The translations under genes and the position numbers were made by a program. Positions 38,782 through 48,821 of a stretch of 64,000 nucleotides of DNA are shown in pieces; within the stretch, counting starts at the first letter, position 1; every line of letters begins with the position of its first letter. Source of the stretch: Pararhizobium sp. IMCC21322 (GTDB lineage: Bacteria > Pseudomonadota > Alphaproteobacteria > Rhizobiales > GCA-2746425); assembly GCF_030758295.1 (NCBI RefSeq), contig NZ_CP132335.1, positions 1,960,412 through 2,024,411 of the forward strand, in the 5' to 3' direction. The notes beneath the pieces are model-generated. The model saw only the letters and a list, made by a program, of their open reading frames with translations, searched no databases and was not told the origin of the DNA.

Positions 38782-41679
38782 TTAGCTTGTTGTATAAGAG
38801 GTGCTGCGGAACAGCATTTCTTCGGCTTCGCTGGCTTTCATCGGTTGACCGAACAGGAAGCCCTGCGCGTATTCGCATTCCTGATCAGTCAGTTCGACCA
38901 CATCGCTTTCATTCTCTGCGCCTTCTGCAATCACATCCATATCAAGGTCATGGGCGAGCGCAATAATGGAACGCAGAATCACCAATTGGCTTTCCTGTCC
39001 ATTTTGACGCACGAAGGATTTGTCGATTTTCAGCGTGTCGAACGGGAATCGTTGCAAATAGGAGAGGGATGAATATCCCGTGCCGAAATCATCCAGAGCA
39101 AGACCTGTCCCCAGATCACGAAGGCGCTCCAGAACCTGGGCCGCATATTCCGGGTTTTCCATAACCAGAGATTCTGTGATTTCCAGCTTCAGACTGCCCG
39201 GATGAACTGGCGAACGCAGGAACACCGATTTCACATCATTGATCAAGTCCTGCCGGAAAATCTGGCGGCTGGAAACGTTGACATTCATGAATAATGGCGT
39301 GCGGATGCGCGGCGATTGCTGCCATTCGGCCAATTGCTGGGTTGCTTCTTCAAGGGCAAACAGGCCGATATCGGCAATCAGATTGCTTTCCTCGGCGATC
39401 GGTATGAACTCTGCTGGTGCCAGCATACCAAGTTCTGGATGCTCCCAACGCATTAAGGCTTCAAACCCGGCAATCGAGCGATCTTCTAACTTGATGATCG
39501 GCTGATAGTAGAGGACGAGTTCCTCACGCTCCAGTGCCTGACGCAATCTGGAGGCGATTTCCAGTCGACTGCCAGCCGCATCGCCGCTGACTTCGGAAAA
39601 GACGCTTATTTCATTGCCGCCCTTGCGCTTGGCATCATACAGCGCTGTTTCCGATTGGCGCAGCAGATCTTCTGCACTGATCTGCTCTTCTTCGAAATGG
39701 GCGATGCCGATCGACGCAGACAGGAAAACCTCCTCATCACCAATCGGTATGGCAGACTTTAATGTGCGCAGGATTGCTGTGGCAATATTTTCGACCTTTG
39801 CCGTGTCTTCTTCGGAAATCAGCATCATGGCGAACTGATCACCGCCAATGCGTGCCACCGTGTCCTGAGGCCGCGTCATACGGGACAGACGTCTTGAGAC
39901 CGCCAGCAGAACAGAATCGCCGATGGCCAGGCCGAAATTGTCATTGATGTCACTGAACTGATCGATGTCGATAATGATCACCGATGGGTAGCCTGCATCA
40001 TCCACTTCTGAACGGGTGAGAGCCGTTTGCAGCCGGTCAATAAACAGTTCCCGGTTCGGCAATCCTGTCAGATTATCATGCACGGCGTCATGCATGAGCC
40101 GTTCCTGCGCAATCTTTTGCTCAGTGATGTCTGTCAACGTGCCGACGCATCGAACAACCTCACCGTCTGAGCCGATGACAGGGCGCGCCCGCAGGGAGAA
40201 CCAGTGAAAATCATCATTTTTGGAGCGCAGGCGGAAATCCTGCACAATGCGCCCGCGCCGTTGCACCAGAACAGTATCCAGCATCAAGCGGAAACGGTCG
40301 CGATCTGATTCGTGAATAAACTCCAGCCAATCGCGCGCATGGCTTTCCAAAGTGCCGCGGCGCAGGCCAAGCTTCTGCTCCACTTCGGGGCTGACAATCA
40401 TGCGATCCCGCATAACATCCCAGTCCCAGATCATATCGCCCGATCCGGTCAGCGCCAGCGCGCGCCGCTGCTGGTCGCCAAGATCACCCGTGATCACGGT
40501 TCCGCCTGAGAAGGCGTGTTGCATGAGGGTAAAGCCGATCAGCAGCACAATAAGCACCATGCCGCCCGCCAAGGCAGGTTGAACGATGTCGTTGTCCAGC
40601 ACACCCAACACGCAGAGGGTGGCCGCGGTGAGCCAGAACAGCAGCAATATCCAGGTGGGGATGATCATCACGGCGCGGTCGTAGCCCATCCAGCTCATCC
40701 ACCCGATCAGCCCCATGCCGCCAATGACTGTGAGGCCAAATACAATCCTGGCAACGCCAGCACCGAAGCTCGGCTCGATCATGGCTATGGCGACAACCAC
40801 CGCCATAATAAGCAACACGCTCATCACCGCTATGCGGTAGGTCGTATTCCAGCGATCAAGGTTGAGATACGTGTAGATGAACACCACCAGGCTGGCTGAC
40901 AGGAATATCTCGGATGCCGCTCGATGAATTTGATTCTGACTCGCAGTCAGATCAAAAAATTCATTCCAGAACCCAAAATCAATACAAACATAGATCAGCA
41001 CCCCCCAGGCCAGACCGGCAGCAGCCGGGAACATGGCGGTTCCCTTGACGACAAAAATGATCGTCAGGAATACGGCCAGAAGGCCTGCAATCCCAATCAC
41101 CAGACCCCTGTAGAGGGTGTAATTATTCACACTGTCGCGGTAGGTATCTGCTTCCCATAGCTCAAGCTTGGGAAGTCGCTCATCCTGAAGTTCGACGATG
41201 AAAGTGACAACGGCCCCTGGGTCCAATGTGATGAGAAATACATCAGACTCCTTGCTGGGCACCCGTTCAGGCGCAAAGCCTTCACTGGGGGTAATATTGG
41301 TAATCCGCGTTCTTCCAAGATCGGGTGTGAACAGGCCCGATCCGGGCAGCCAGTAATGTGGCGCTACAAGCAGGCGGTCAATTTGCTGGTTTCCCGTATT
41401 GGCGAGCGCAAATACGGCCCAGTTGGAGGCTATATCCGGATCACGTGCCTGCACTTCAATGCGTCGGATGATGCCGTCAGGACCGGGTGCTGTCGAAACC
41501 TGTAGCCGTGCTCCTGCATCTGTGTACATTTCCAGCGCTGCACGCAAATCCAGGGTGCGCCCATCCAGCGGAACGCTGACAGCTTCAACAGCGTAAGCAG
41601 GTGCACCGAAGGAAAGCACCAACAGCACAGTCACCCAAAAGGCGACCAGACCCGGTATGATGTCACGGATGGAACGCAA
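38782..41679 (-). CDS. Membrane-bound PAS-GGDEF-EAL protein (probable c-di-GMP phosphodiesterase)
   Basis: I place the start at a TTG at 41679, 9 nt after GGAG, because it gives a signal peptide ending in APAYA. The frame is open to an ATG at 41865 but that segment looks non-coding. The 965-residue product has a periplasmic sensor domain (about 30-180) and seven hydrophobic segments, the 7TMR-DISM layout. PAS, GGDEF and EAL domains follow. The GGDEF motif is GGDQF, so cyclase activity is doubtful. The EAL domain keeps EALMRW, NVSSRQ, LEITES, LDDFGTGYSSL, KIDKSFV and AEGAE, so it should hydrolyse c-di-GMP. A structured leader precedes it. Confidence 0.9.
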   Translation of the reverse strand: MRSIRDIIPGLVAFWVTVLLVLSFGAPAYAVEAVSVPLDGRTLDLRAALEMYTDAGARLQVSTAPGPDGIIRRIEVQARDPDIASNWAVFALANTGNQQIDRLLVAPHYWLPGSGLFTPDLGRTRITNITPSEGFAPERVPSKESDVFLITLDPGAVVTFIVELQDERLPKLELWEADTYRDSVNNYTLYRGLVIGIAGLLAVFLTIIFVVKGTAMFPAAAGLAWGVLIYVCIDFGFWNEFFDLTASQNQIHRAASEIFLSASLVVFIYTYLNLDRWNTTYRIAVMSVLLIMAVVVAIAMIEPSFGAGVARIVFGLTVIGGMGLIGWMSWMGYDRAVMIIPTWILLLFWLTAATLCVLGVLDNDIVQPALAGGMVLIVLLIGFTLMQHAFSGGTVITGDLGDQQRRALALTGSGDMIWDWDVMRDRMIVSPEVEQKLGLRRGTLESHARDWLEFIHESDRDRFRLMLDTVLVQRRGRIVQDFRLRSKNDDFHWFSLRARPVIGSDGEVVRCVGTLTDITEQKIAQERLMHDAVHDNLTGLPNRELFIDRLQTALTRSEVDDAGYPSVIIIDIDQFSDINDNFGLAIGDSVLLAVSRRLSRMTRPQDTVARIGGDQFAMMLISEEDTAKVENIATAILRTLKSAIPIGDEEVFLSASIGIAHFEEEQISAEDLLRQSETALYDAKRKGGNEISVFSEVSGDAAGSRLEIASRLRQALEREELVLYYQPIIKLEDRSIAGFEALMRWEHPELGMLAPAEFIPIAEESNLIADIGLFALEEATQQLAEWQQSPRIRTPLFMNVNVSSRQIFRQDLINDVKSVFLRSPVHPGSLKLEITESLVMENPEYAAQVLERLRDLGTGLALDDFGTGYSSLSYLQRFPFDTLKIDKSFVRQNGQESQLVILRSIIALAHDLDMDVIAEGAENESDVVELTDQECEYAQGFLFGQPMKASEAEEMLFRSTSYTTS

Positions 41680-41705
41680 CTCGTGTTTCTCCAAAGCAGT
41701 TGGAT

Positions 41706-41833
41706 ACTCAATACTAAACCAGTCAAGCTTTGGAACATGCTGAACGCAACGTCCGCCCCGAAATCGGGCCAGCCAGGCTTGATGCCTTCTTAGTATTGAG
41801 TTCGAACCCCGGACACAAGGTGTCAGAAGTCCG
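41706..41833 (-). promoter_or_regulatory. Candidate structured 5' leader of the GGDEF/EAL gene
   Basis: On the minus strand the arms ACTCAATACTAA (41790-41801 region) and TTAGTATTGAGT (41706-41717 region) form a perfect 12-bp stem. It encloses TCAAGC/GCTTGA with adjoining TGG/CCA, a CCCG-ATTT-CGGG hairpin and a weaker GGAC/GTTCC arm, compatible with a junction. A further hairpin, CGGAC/GTCCG, lies at 41811-41833. The closing stem ends 27 nt before the proposed TTG start and about 15 nt before its GGAG. The layout is riboswitch-like. I see no match to known c-di-GMP aptamers. A weak GNAT terminator (CGGTTTTTT near 41894-41902) lies upstream. Confidence 0.5.
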
Positions 41834-41912
41834 TTTTGTCTAGTTAGGAGGCAATTATGGTCCATTTTTAATCAAATGAAACAGGCGGAAATCAAAAAAC
41901 CGTGCGCAGCGG

Positions 41913-42527
41913 TCAGGCCGCGTTATCAATGTCTTTCTTCAAAACAGCAAAAAGCACGTGGTCCTGCCAGCGACCGTCTATGCATAAATACTCTCTCGCA
42001 TAGCCTTCGCGTTGAAAGCCAAGGCTCTGCAGAAGCAGAATCGAGCGCTGATTATCCGGAATGCAGGCCGCTTCCACCCGGTGTAAACCCAATGAATTAA
42101 ACGCAAATGGTAAAGTGGACCGGACTGCGGCTGACATATAGCCCTGGCCAGCAAATGCCTCTCCCATCCAGTAACCCAGGCTCGCGGCCTGAGTAACCCC
42201 GCGCCGGATGTTTGACAGGTTCAACCCTCCGACCAGCTGCTCGTCCTGCTTACGGAAAATAAAAAGGGCATGGGCCAAACCATCGCGATTTTCCTGTTGA
42301 TAGCGGCGAATGCGGCGGCGAAAGGCATTGCGGGTTAAATCATCAGACGCCCAACTTGGCTCCCACGGTTTGAGAAAATCGCGGCTGGCCGATCGAAGTT
42401 CTGCCCACATGGCATAATCGGCAACCTGCGGCGGACGAAGAAATATATCCTCGCCGGCCTTGGTGCCACCGCGTGCTGTCTCCTGTGTCTGGACACGTGT
42501 GGTGTTGTGCAAAAAGGCAAATGTCAT
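41913..42527 (-). CDS. GNAT-family N-acetyltransferase (RimJ-like)
   Basis: The 204-residue acetyltransferase has the RimJ/RimL layout: IFLRPPQVADYAMWAELR, then GGLNLSNIRRG, the acetyl-CoA loop SLGYWMGEAFAGQGYMSAAV and HRVEAACIPDNQRSILLLQSLGFQREG. Such enzymes acetylate N-termini of ribosomal proteins or small amines; the target is not known here. It follows the M16 peptidase gene with a 20-nt gap and is probably in the same transcript. The first 28 residues are less conserved, so the start could be later. Confidence 0.9.
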   Translation of the reverse strand: MTFAFLHNTTRVQTQETARGGTKAGEDIFLRPPQVADYAMWAELRSASRDFLKPWEPSWASDDLTRNAFRRRIRRYQQENRDGLAHALFIFRKQDEQLVGGLNLSNIRRGVTQAASLGYWMGEAFAGQGYMSAAVRSTLPFAFNSLGLHRVEAACIPDNQRSILLLQSLGFQREGYAREYLCIDGRWQDHVLFAVLKKDIDNAA

Positions 42528-42547
42528 GCCGAGCCGCCGATTGAGAA

Positions 42548-43828
42548 CTATTTCCGTCTAAGATGCCCGGAAATGCGTTCCGTTGAAAGCACTGTTTCCA
42601 CCCCGTCAATCGGACCGATCGAGGCCAGGGTGGGCACTGTGTCTGTGAAAATGGACTGACCAAGATCCCGAAGGTCTGTTGGTGTTATGGCATCAACCTT
42701 GGCAACCAGCTCGTTCAGATCAATGACCCTGCCAAAGACAAGCATCTGGCGTGCAATCTGCGCAGCCCGGGCTGACGGGCTTTCAAGGCTCATCAACAGG
42801 CTGGACCGGACCTGAGCGCGGGCGCGTTTCACTTCATTTTCGGAAATTTCGTCACAAGCCCGCAGCAGCTCATCCAGCACCACTGGCACAAGTTCAGGAA
42901 TATCTTCCCGTCCTGTCGCAGCGTGAATGCCAAACAGGCCTGTATCGGAAAAGCCCCAGTGAAACGCATAGATAGAATAACAAAGCCCTCTGGACTCGCG
43001 CACCTCCTGAAACAGGCGTGAAGCCATGCCTCCGCCAAGCACACTTGCCAGAAGCTGGGTGCCGTAGAACTGATCATCCTGGTATGAATGGCCCTCAAAG
43101 CCCATCAGAAGCTGCGCCTCCATAAGGTCCTTTGACTGAATGAACTGGCCGCCCGTATAGCTGGCTTGTTGATGATCATTGACAGAAACATCCGGTTTGA
43201 CGAGGACCCCGAATGCGTCTTCCGTCTGACGTACAAATTTATCATGATCCACTGCGCCAGCTGCAGAAATGACCATATCAGCCGGCTGATACTGGCAATG
43301 AAGGAACTGCTTCAAATCCCCGGTCGAAAATCCCTCAACCGTTTTTGCCGTTCCCAGAATCGTGCGTCCGATGGACTGGCCTTGAAAGGCTATGTCCTGA
43401 AAGGCGTCGAACACCAGATCTTCCGGATTGTCGAGCGTTGCCCCGATTTCCTGCAAAATGACATGCTGTTCTCGCCGTAACTCGTCATCGTCAAATCGGG
43501 CATTGAGGAGAATGTCACTGAGAATATCCAGAGCCAGCGGCACATCTTCCTTCAGTACCCTGGCATAATAGGAGGTGTTTTCCACGCTGGTCGCAGCATT
43601 GAGGTCTCCGCCAACGGCTTCAATTTCTTCCGCAATGGCGCGCGCAGTCCGTTTTTTGGTGCCCTTGAAAGCCATATGTTCAAGCAAATGGGAAATGCCA
43701 TGCTGCTGGCTTGTCTCATTGCGGGATCCAGATCGGACCCACACCCCAAGGGATGCACTTTCCAGATGTGGCATGGCGTGGGTCACCACAGTCATCCCGT
43801 TACTCAAGATCGTATGCTCAACGCTCAT
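42548..43828 (-). CDS. M16 family zinc peptidase (processing-peptidase-like)
   Basis: The 426-residue protein carries the inverted zinc motif HLLEHMAFKGT (HxxEH) near residue 45 and the distal Glu in the REQHVILQEIG segment. The glycine-rich loop appears as VLGGGMASRLFQEVRESRGLCYS. This resembles the mitochondrial processing peptidase beta subunit and rhizobial homologues. The gene lies after thrC and before the GNAT gene on the same strand, an order frequent in Hyphomicrobiales. It lacks a signal peptide. The substrate is unknown. Confidence 0.94.
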   Translation of the reverse strand: MSVEHTILSNGMTVVTHAMPHLESASLGVWVRSGSRNETSQQHGISHLLEHMAFKGTKKRTARAIAEEIEAVGGDLNAATSVENTSYYARVLKEDVPLALDILSDILLNARFDDDELRREQHVILQEIGATLDNPEDLVFDAFQDIAFQGQSIGRTILGTAKTVEGFSTGDLKQFLHCQYQPADMVISAAGAVDHDKFVRQTEDAFGVLVKPDVSVNDHQQASYTGGQFIQSKDLMEAQLLMGFEGHSYQDDQFYGTQLLASVLGGGMASRLFQEVRESRGLCYSIYAFHWGFSDTGLFGIHAATGREDIPELVPVVLDELLRACDEISENEVKRARAQVRSSLLMSLESPSARAAQIARQMLVFGRVIDLNELVAKVDAITPTDLRDLGQSIFTDTVPTLASIGPIDGVETVLSTERISGHLRRK

Positions 43829-43871
43829 CGATCACCTGACTTAAAACTCACGGCACCCCTCCCAAGGCTTA

Positions 43872-45272
43872 CTATTTGTCGGAAGCCCTTGCATGGGCAG
43901 AAATGAAGTTTTCCACGCTCTGTAAGTCATTAGCAAGAGCTTGTTGGCGTTCTGGACGAGACATGAGATCACCTTGCCATGCTGGCAGGGCAGGGCGCAG
44001 CCCACAGGCGGCCTCAACAGCATCCGGAAATTTTGCCGGATGTGCAGTACCCAAGGTAACCATCGGCGTGTTGGTTTTGTGTCTTTGTTGGGCCGCAAAC
44101 AGGCCAATGGCCGTATGCGGATCAAGCAGATAGCTGCTTCCTTCCAGAAAATCATGGATGGTTTGCGCAGTTTCCGCCTGTGTGGTGCGGGCCGCGTCAA
44201 AGTCTGTCGCAATGAAATCCCTGGCTTCCTGTGCAAGTGTGAATGATCCGGATTGACCAAGGCCAGCCATTAACCGGCCAACGGTCGCTCCGTCCTGACC
44301 GTTGGCTTCAAACAGCAGACGTTCGAAATTTGAGGACACCTGAATGTCCATCGAAGGAGCTGTGGTCTCTGTAACACCCGTCACTTCATAGCGCCCGGTT
44401 TCCAGAGTGCGGACCAGAATGTCATTCACATTGGTGGCAATCAGAAGCCGCTCAATGGGAAGGCCCATTTTCTTGGCAACAAACCCGGCAAGAATGTCAC
44501 CGAAATTCCCCGTTGGCACGGAAAAGGAAATACCACGATCCGGCCCACCCAGCGACAGGGCTGACGTGAAATAATACACCACCTGCGCCAGAATCCGACC
44601 CCAATTGATGGAGTTAACGCCTGACAAACCAAGCTCATCCCTAAACTTCAAATCATTGAACATGGCTTTGACCAGTGCCTGGCAATCGTCAAAATTACCT
44701 TCAATGGCCAATGCATGAACATTCGCATCTGCGACCGTAGTCATCTGGCGTCGCTGCACGTCAGAGACGCGACCATAGGGGAACAGAATGAAGATGTCAG
44801 TATTATCCCGGCCGCGAAACGCTTCGATGGCAGCGCCGCCCGTATCGCCCGAAGTTGCGCCAATAATCGTGGCCCGTTGTCCACGCTTAGCCAAAGCATA
44901 ATCCATGACACGGGCAAGCCATTGCATGGCCACATCCTTGAAGGCCAGGGTCGGTCCATGAAACAGCTCAAGCACAAAATCATTCGGACCAACCTGCACC
45001 AGTGGCGCAACAGCCGGATGGCGGAAGGACGCATAGGCGTCGCTTATGATTTTCTTTAAAATCGCGTCAGGAATTTCTCCATCCACAAAAGGTGACATAA
45101 TGGCGAATGCCACATCTTCATAAGACTTGCCGCGAAGCGCCTTGATTTCGGCTGTCGAAAGTTTGGGCCAACTGGCGGGCATGTAAAGTCCGCCATCGCG
45201 GGCAAGACCCGTTAGAATGGCGTCCAGAAAACCAAGTTCAGGTGCTTCACCCCTGGTACTTACATATCGCAC
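43872..45272 (-). CDS. thrC: Threonine synthase
   Basis: The 466-residue PLP enzyme converts O-phosphohomoserine to threonine. The start MRYVSTRGEAPELGFLDAIL is typical of the class I long form. The PLP lysine is in FHGPTLAFKDVAMQW near residue 112, and GATSGDTGGAAIEAFRG binds phosphate. VPTGNFGDILAGFVAKKMGLP is also diagnostic. It is followed after 43 nt by the M16 peptidase. In many relatives thrC is close to the oxidase assembly genes; here other genes intervene. Confidence 0.96.
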   Translation of the reverse strand: MRYVSTRGEAPELGFLDAILTGLARDGGLYMPASWPKLSTAEIKALRGKSYEDVAFAIMSPFVDGEIPDAILKKIISDAYASFRHPAVAPLVQVGPNDFVLELFHGPTLAFKDVAMQWLARVMDYALAKRGQRATIIGATSGDTGGAAIEAFRGRDNTDIFILFPYGRVSDVQRRQMTTVADANVHALAIEGNFDDCQALVKAMFNDLKFRDELGLSGVNSINWGRILAQVVYYFTSALSLGGPDRGISFSVPTGNFGDILAGFVAKKMGLPIERLLIATNVNDILVRTLETGRYEVTGVTETTAPSMDIQVSSNFERLLFEANGQDGATVGRLMAGLGQSGSFTLAQEARDFIATDFDAARTTQAETAQTIHDFLEGSSYLLDPHTAIGLFAAQQRHKTNTPMVTLGTAHPAKFPDAVEAACGLRPALPAWQGDLMSRPERQQALANDLQSVENFISAHARASDK

Positions 45273-45365
45273 GAAATTCCGTCCTGTCGTGTTTTAAGTC
45301 TTGCCGTGGGCGGCTGCAATTGTCTTTCCTTATTGCGCCGCGGGCGAGCTTTATCAAGTTTCCGT

Positions 45366-46046
45366 TTAAGCGCCGACGCCGGACCAGCTTTTAAGCGCTT
45401 CAACCGTGGCTGGCACATCGCTCAGATTGTGGACGGTTGTTTCGGCTCCCGCATCCATCAGCTTTTCGGCGTGACCGGCATAAGAGTGCGAGGCGCCGAC
45501 AAAGCCAATGACGCGCATACCTGCGGCAACGGCACCTTCGACACCATGACTGCTGTCTTCAATCACAATCGTCTGAGCAGGGGTGGATCCCAGAGTTTCT
45601 GCGGCATGTAAGAAGACATCGGGTGAGGGTTTGGGCAGCTTCTGCCGAACTTCCAGAGCGGAATAGATGTGTGGGCGAAAGCGATCAAGCAGATTGGTCA
45701 GTTTCAGGTTTTGCTCAAGTCTTGCAGTTGTGGAATTGGAACAAATGCAGCGGGCATCATCCATCGCATCCAACATGTCGTGCACGCCTGCGACCGCTTG
45801 CAGGGATTGTTGCAAAGCTGCGTCCAGCATTTCGTCTGATCGTTGCGCAAGATCATCGGGAAGTGGCTTTGCCAGTTCCTCTGCCACCTGCGCGAAAATA
45901 AGTTCAGCCGTCAGGCCACTGTAGCGCTGGGACAATTCGTCCAGCGTTATGTCCATTCCAAGGTCTTTTACGAGTTCAAGATTAACTTCGGAAGCGATGA
46001 TTTCGGAATCCACAAGGACGCCGTCACAGTCAAAGATTATGAGCAT
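45366..46046 (-). CDS. HAD-superfamily phosphatase (beta-phosphoglucomutase-like)
   Basis: The 226-residue enzyme has the HAD motifs: nucleophile and acid in FDCDGVLVDSE at the N-terminus, CSNSTTARLEQNLK as motif II, KLPKPSPDVFLHAAE with the Lys, and IVIEDSSHGVEGAVAAGM as motif IV. The helical cap after motif I places it in subfamily IA with beta-phosphoglucomutase, phosphoglycolate and sugar phosphatases. Substrate is not deducible. It stands upstream of thrC on the same strand with about 90 nt between, probably a separate unit or loose operon. Confidence 0.9.
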   Translation of the reverse strand: MLIIFDCDGVLVDSEIIASEVNLELVKDLGMDITLDELSQRYSGLTAELIFAQVAEELAKPLPDDLAQRSDEMLDAALQQSLQAVAGVHDMLDAMDDARCICSNSTTARLEQNLKLTNLLDRFRPHIYSALEVRQKLPKPSPDVFLHAAETLGSTPAQTIVIEDSSHGVEGAVAAGMRVIGFVGASHSYAGHAEKLMDAGAETTVHNLSDVPATVEALKSWSGVGA

Positions 46047-46075
46047 GTATTGGTCTTTTAAATAAGGGGGTGGTG

Positions 46076-46615
46076 TCAGGCATCATCCTTACGGTCAAAG
46101 CCCACATAAATGATATAGTCGCGTTCATCGCCCGGATCCGGCACGGCAACATTCACGACGGTTACGAAATCAGGTGTTCTGTCAAAGTCAGAAATCTGCA
46201 CTGAAATTGGCTGGATTTCTGAATAGAGCACCGATTCCTGGAATTTTACGACGGCAACACGAACAGGAACGGTGAGGGTATTTGAACTTGGGCTGCGCGG
46301 GCCAGCCAGAACGCGCCCGCTGATGCCGACGCGAATTTGCAACTGGCCATTTGCAATGCTGCATTCACGGGCAGTCTCGTCAATACGCGCCTGATGAATG
46401 AGTTTTTTGGGGTCGCCAGTGGCATCACCTTCAAAGACATTGAAACTTTCAGTGCCCTGCCGCAATTCAATCTTGGGGCAATAGACGGGGCCCGATTTGG
46501 AAAATTCACGCAGATCGACGACCGGCTTTTTGCTGATCGGATTAAGGCTGCTGACCGCATTGCAGCCGGAAAGAACCAGAAGCGCAAGGACAGGTAAAAT
46601 CAGTTTTTGATACAC
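46076..46615 (-). CDS. Putative outer-membrane lipoprotein of unknown function
   Basis: The 179-residue protein has a lipoprotein signal peptide with lipobox LSGC at residues 15-18, so it should be lipidated and periplasm-facing. The mature part includes YCPKIELRQGTESFNVFEG and a beta-rich C-terminal half with GRVLAGPRSPSSNTLTVPVRVAVV. I do not recognise a named family, although lipoproteins of this kind occur in related genomes. It lies 29 nt upstream of the HAD gene on the same strand. Confidence 0.8.
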   Translation of the reverse strand: MYQKLILPVLALLVLSGCNAVSSLNPISKKPVVDLREFSKSGPVYCPKIELRQGTESFNVFEGDATGDPKKLIHQARIDETARECSIANGQLQIRVGISGRVLAGPRSPSSNTLTVPVRVAVVKFQESVLYSEIQPISVQISDFDRTPDFVTVVNVAVPDPGDERDYIIYVGFDRKDDA

Positions 46616-46794
46616 AACAATGGCCGCATGAACTTAACAATTGAACGGAATTGCCATTCTATAACAGGTGAATTGTGGCTTGGCGAGGACGCAGGCAAAG
46701 ATATCAGCCAAAGAAGTTGACCAAAGGATCGGGCAAAAATGCGACTTGTCATATCATCTCGCAGTGACTGCACAAAACTGCCATCAACCGTTTG

Positions 46795-48010
<1,216 letters not shown>

Positions 48011-48081
48011 AGCAAGGAGGGAAAATCCTTGGTTTATCTGGCGTTTGAAACATTTTCCTGAATCTGAATCAGAACATTAAG

Positions 48082-48116
48082 TCGGCAATTTAGGCGTTAC
48101 CTGCCCGAATTGCCGA
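48082..48116 (+). other. Hairpin between ccrM and rnpB
   Basis: TCGGCAATT (48082-48090) and AATTGCCGA (48108-48116) form a 9-bp stem enclosing GGC/GCC. It has no T-run after it. It may end the ccrM transcript with Rho help or lie in the rnpB promoter region. Confidence 0.6.
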
Positions 48117-48173
48117 TAGGCTTGTTCCGATATTCGCCTTGACCTTGCCGGTTTCATCGACCACATGAGCATA

Positions 48174-48627
48174 ACCAGTTGGTCGGATGGCCGCTCTGTA
48201 CACCGCGAAAGCTCTGCAGAGAGGAAAGTCCGGGCTCCACAGAAACACGGTGCCGGATAACGTCCGGCGAGAGAAATCTTAGGGAAAGTGCCACAGAAAA
48301 CGAACCGCCTGCAGCTCTGTCAATTTATTTGATGTGGACTGAAGGTAAGGGTGAAAAGGTGAGGTAAGAGCTCACCGCAGGCTCTGGTAACAGACCTGGC
48401 ATGGTAAACCCCACCGGGAGCAAAACCGAATAGGAATGGCGCGGGTCAAAGGGCAACTTTTGAACCAGGTTTGTTTCCGAACCAGTCATTCGGGTAGGTT
48501 GCATGAGGCCCCTGGCAACAGGTGTCCCAGATGAATGGTCATCACGCAGTGTGCTTGTCTTGCGGTATCACACCCTTGAACAGCGCAATGTGATACAGAA
48601 CCCGGCTTATAGACCAACTGGTTTTTT
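48174..48627 (+). ncRNA. rnpB: RNase P RNA (class A)
   Basis: This is the catalytic RNA of RNase P, which trims tRNA 5' leaders. The ends pair as P1: ACCAGTTGGTC (48174-48184) with GACCAACTGGT (48612-48622), and the final arm runs into six T (48622-48627), forming the terminator. Conserved blocks are GAGGAAAGTCCGGGCTCC (48221-48238), AAAGTGCCACAGAAA (48285-48299), GGTAAACCCCACC (48403-48415) with GAGCAAAACCGAATAGG following, and the AACCCGGCTTATAGACC end. The length of about 450 nt is normal for alphaproteobacteria. Start is set by the P1 arm and may be a few bases earlier. Confidence 0.96.
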
Positions 48628-48821
48628 CCCCAAGTGAAACAACAAAACCCGGTATCAATCTGTGGGAAACAAACAGATTATTAACGTTACCTGACTATTT
48701 ATCGAGCACTGAAAACCCGTTTCCATGCGCGTTGATGGACAGGGAGTGCGAATGCGTCATTTCCACAGACCGGCCAGAGCGCGTCATGACAAACTGAACC
48801 TGGATCAAGACCGGCAATCCG

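Noticed and set aside
41795-41815. TTCGAACCCC resembling a tRNA T-loop
   Set aside because: The flanking bases do not pair into a T stem and no acceptor, D or anticodon arms can be built around it.
41846-41871. AGGAGG followed by ATG and a four-codon frame on the plus strand
   Set aside because: It has no plus-strand gene downstream and no Trp/His-type codon run to suggest an attenuator; probably chance.
48640-48680. GTGGGA near 48660 as a MraZ box
   Set aside because: Only one copy is present, whereas MraZ sites come as phased repeats, and mraZ itself is absent here.
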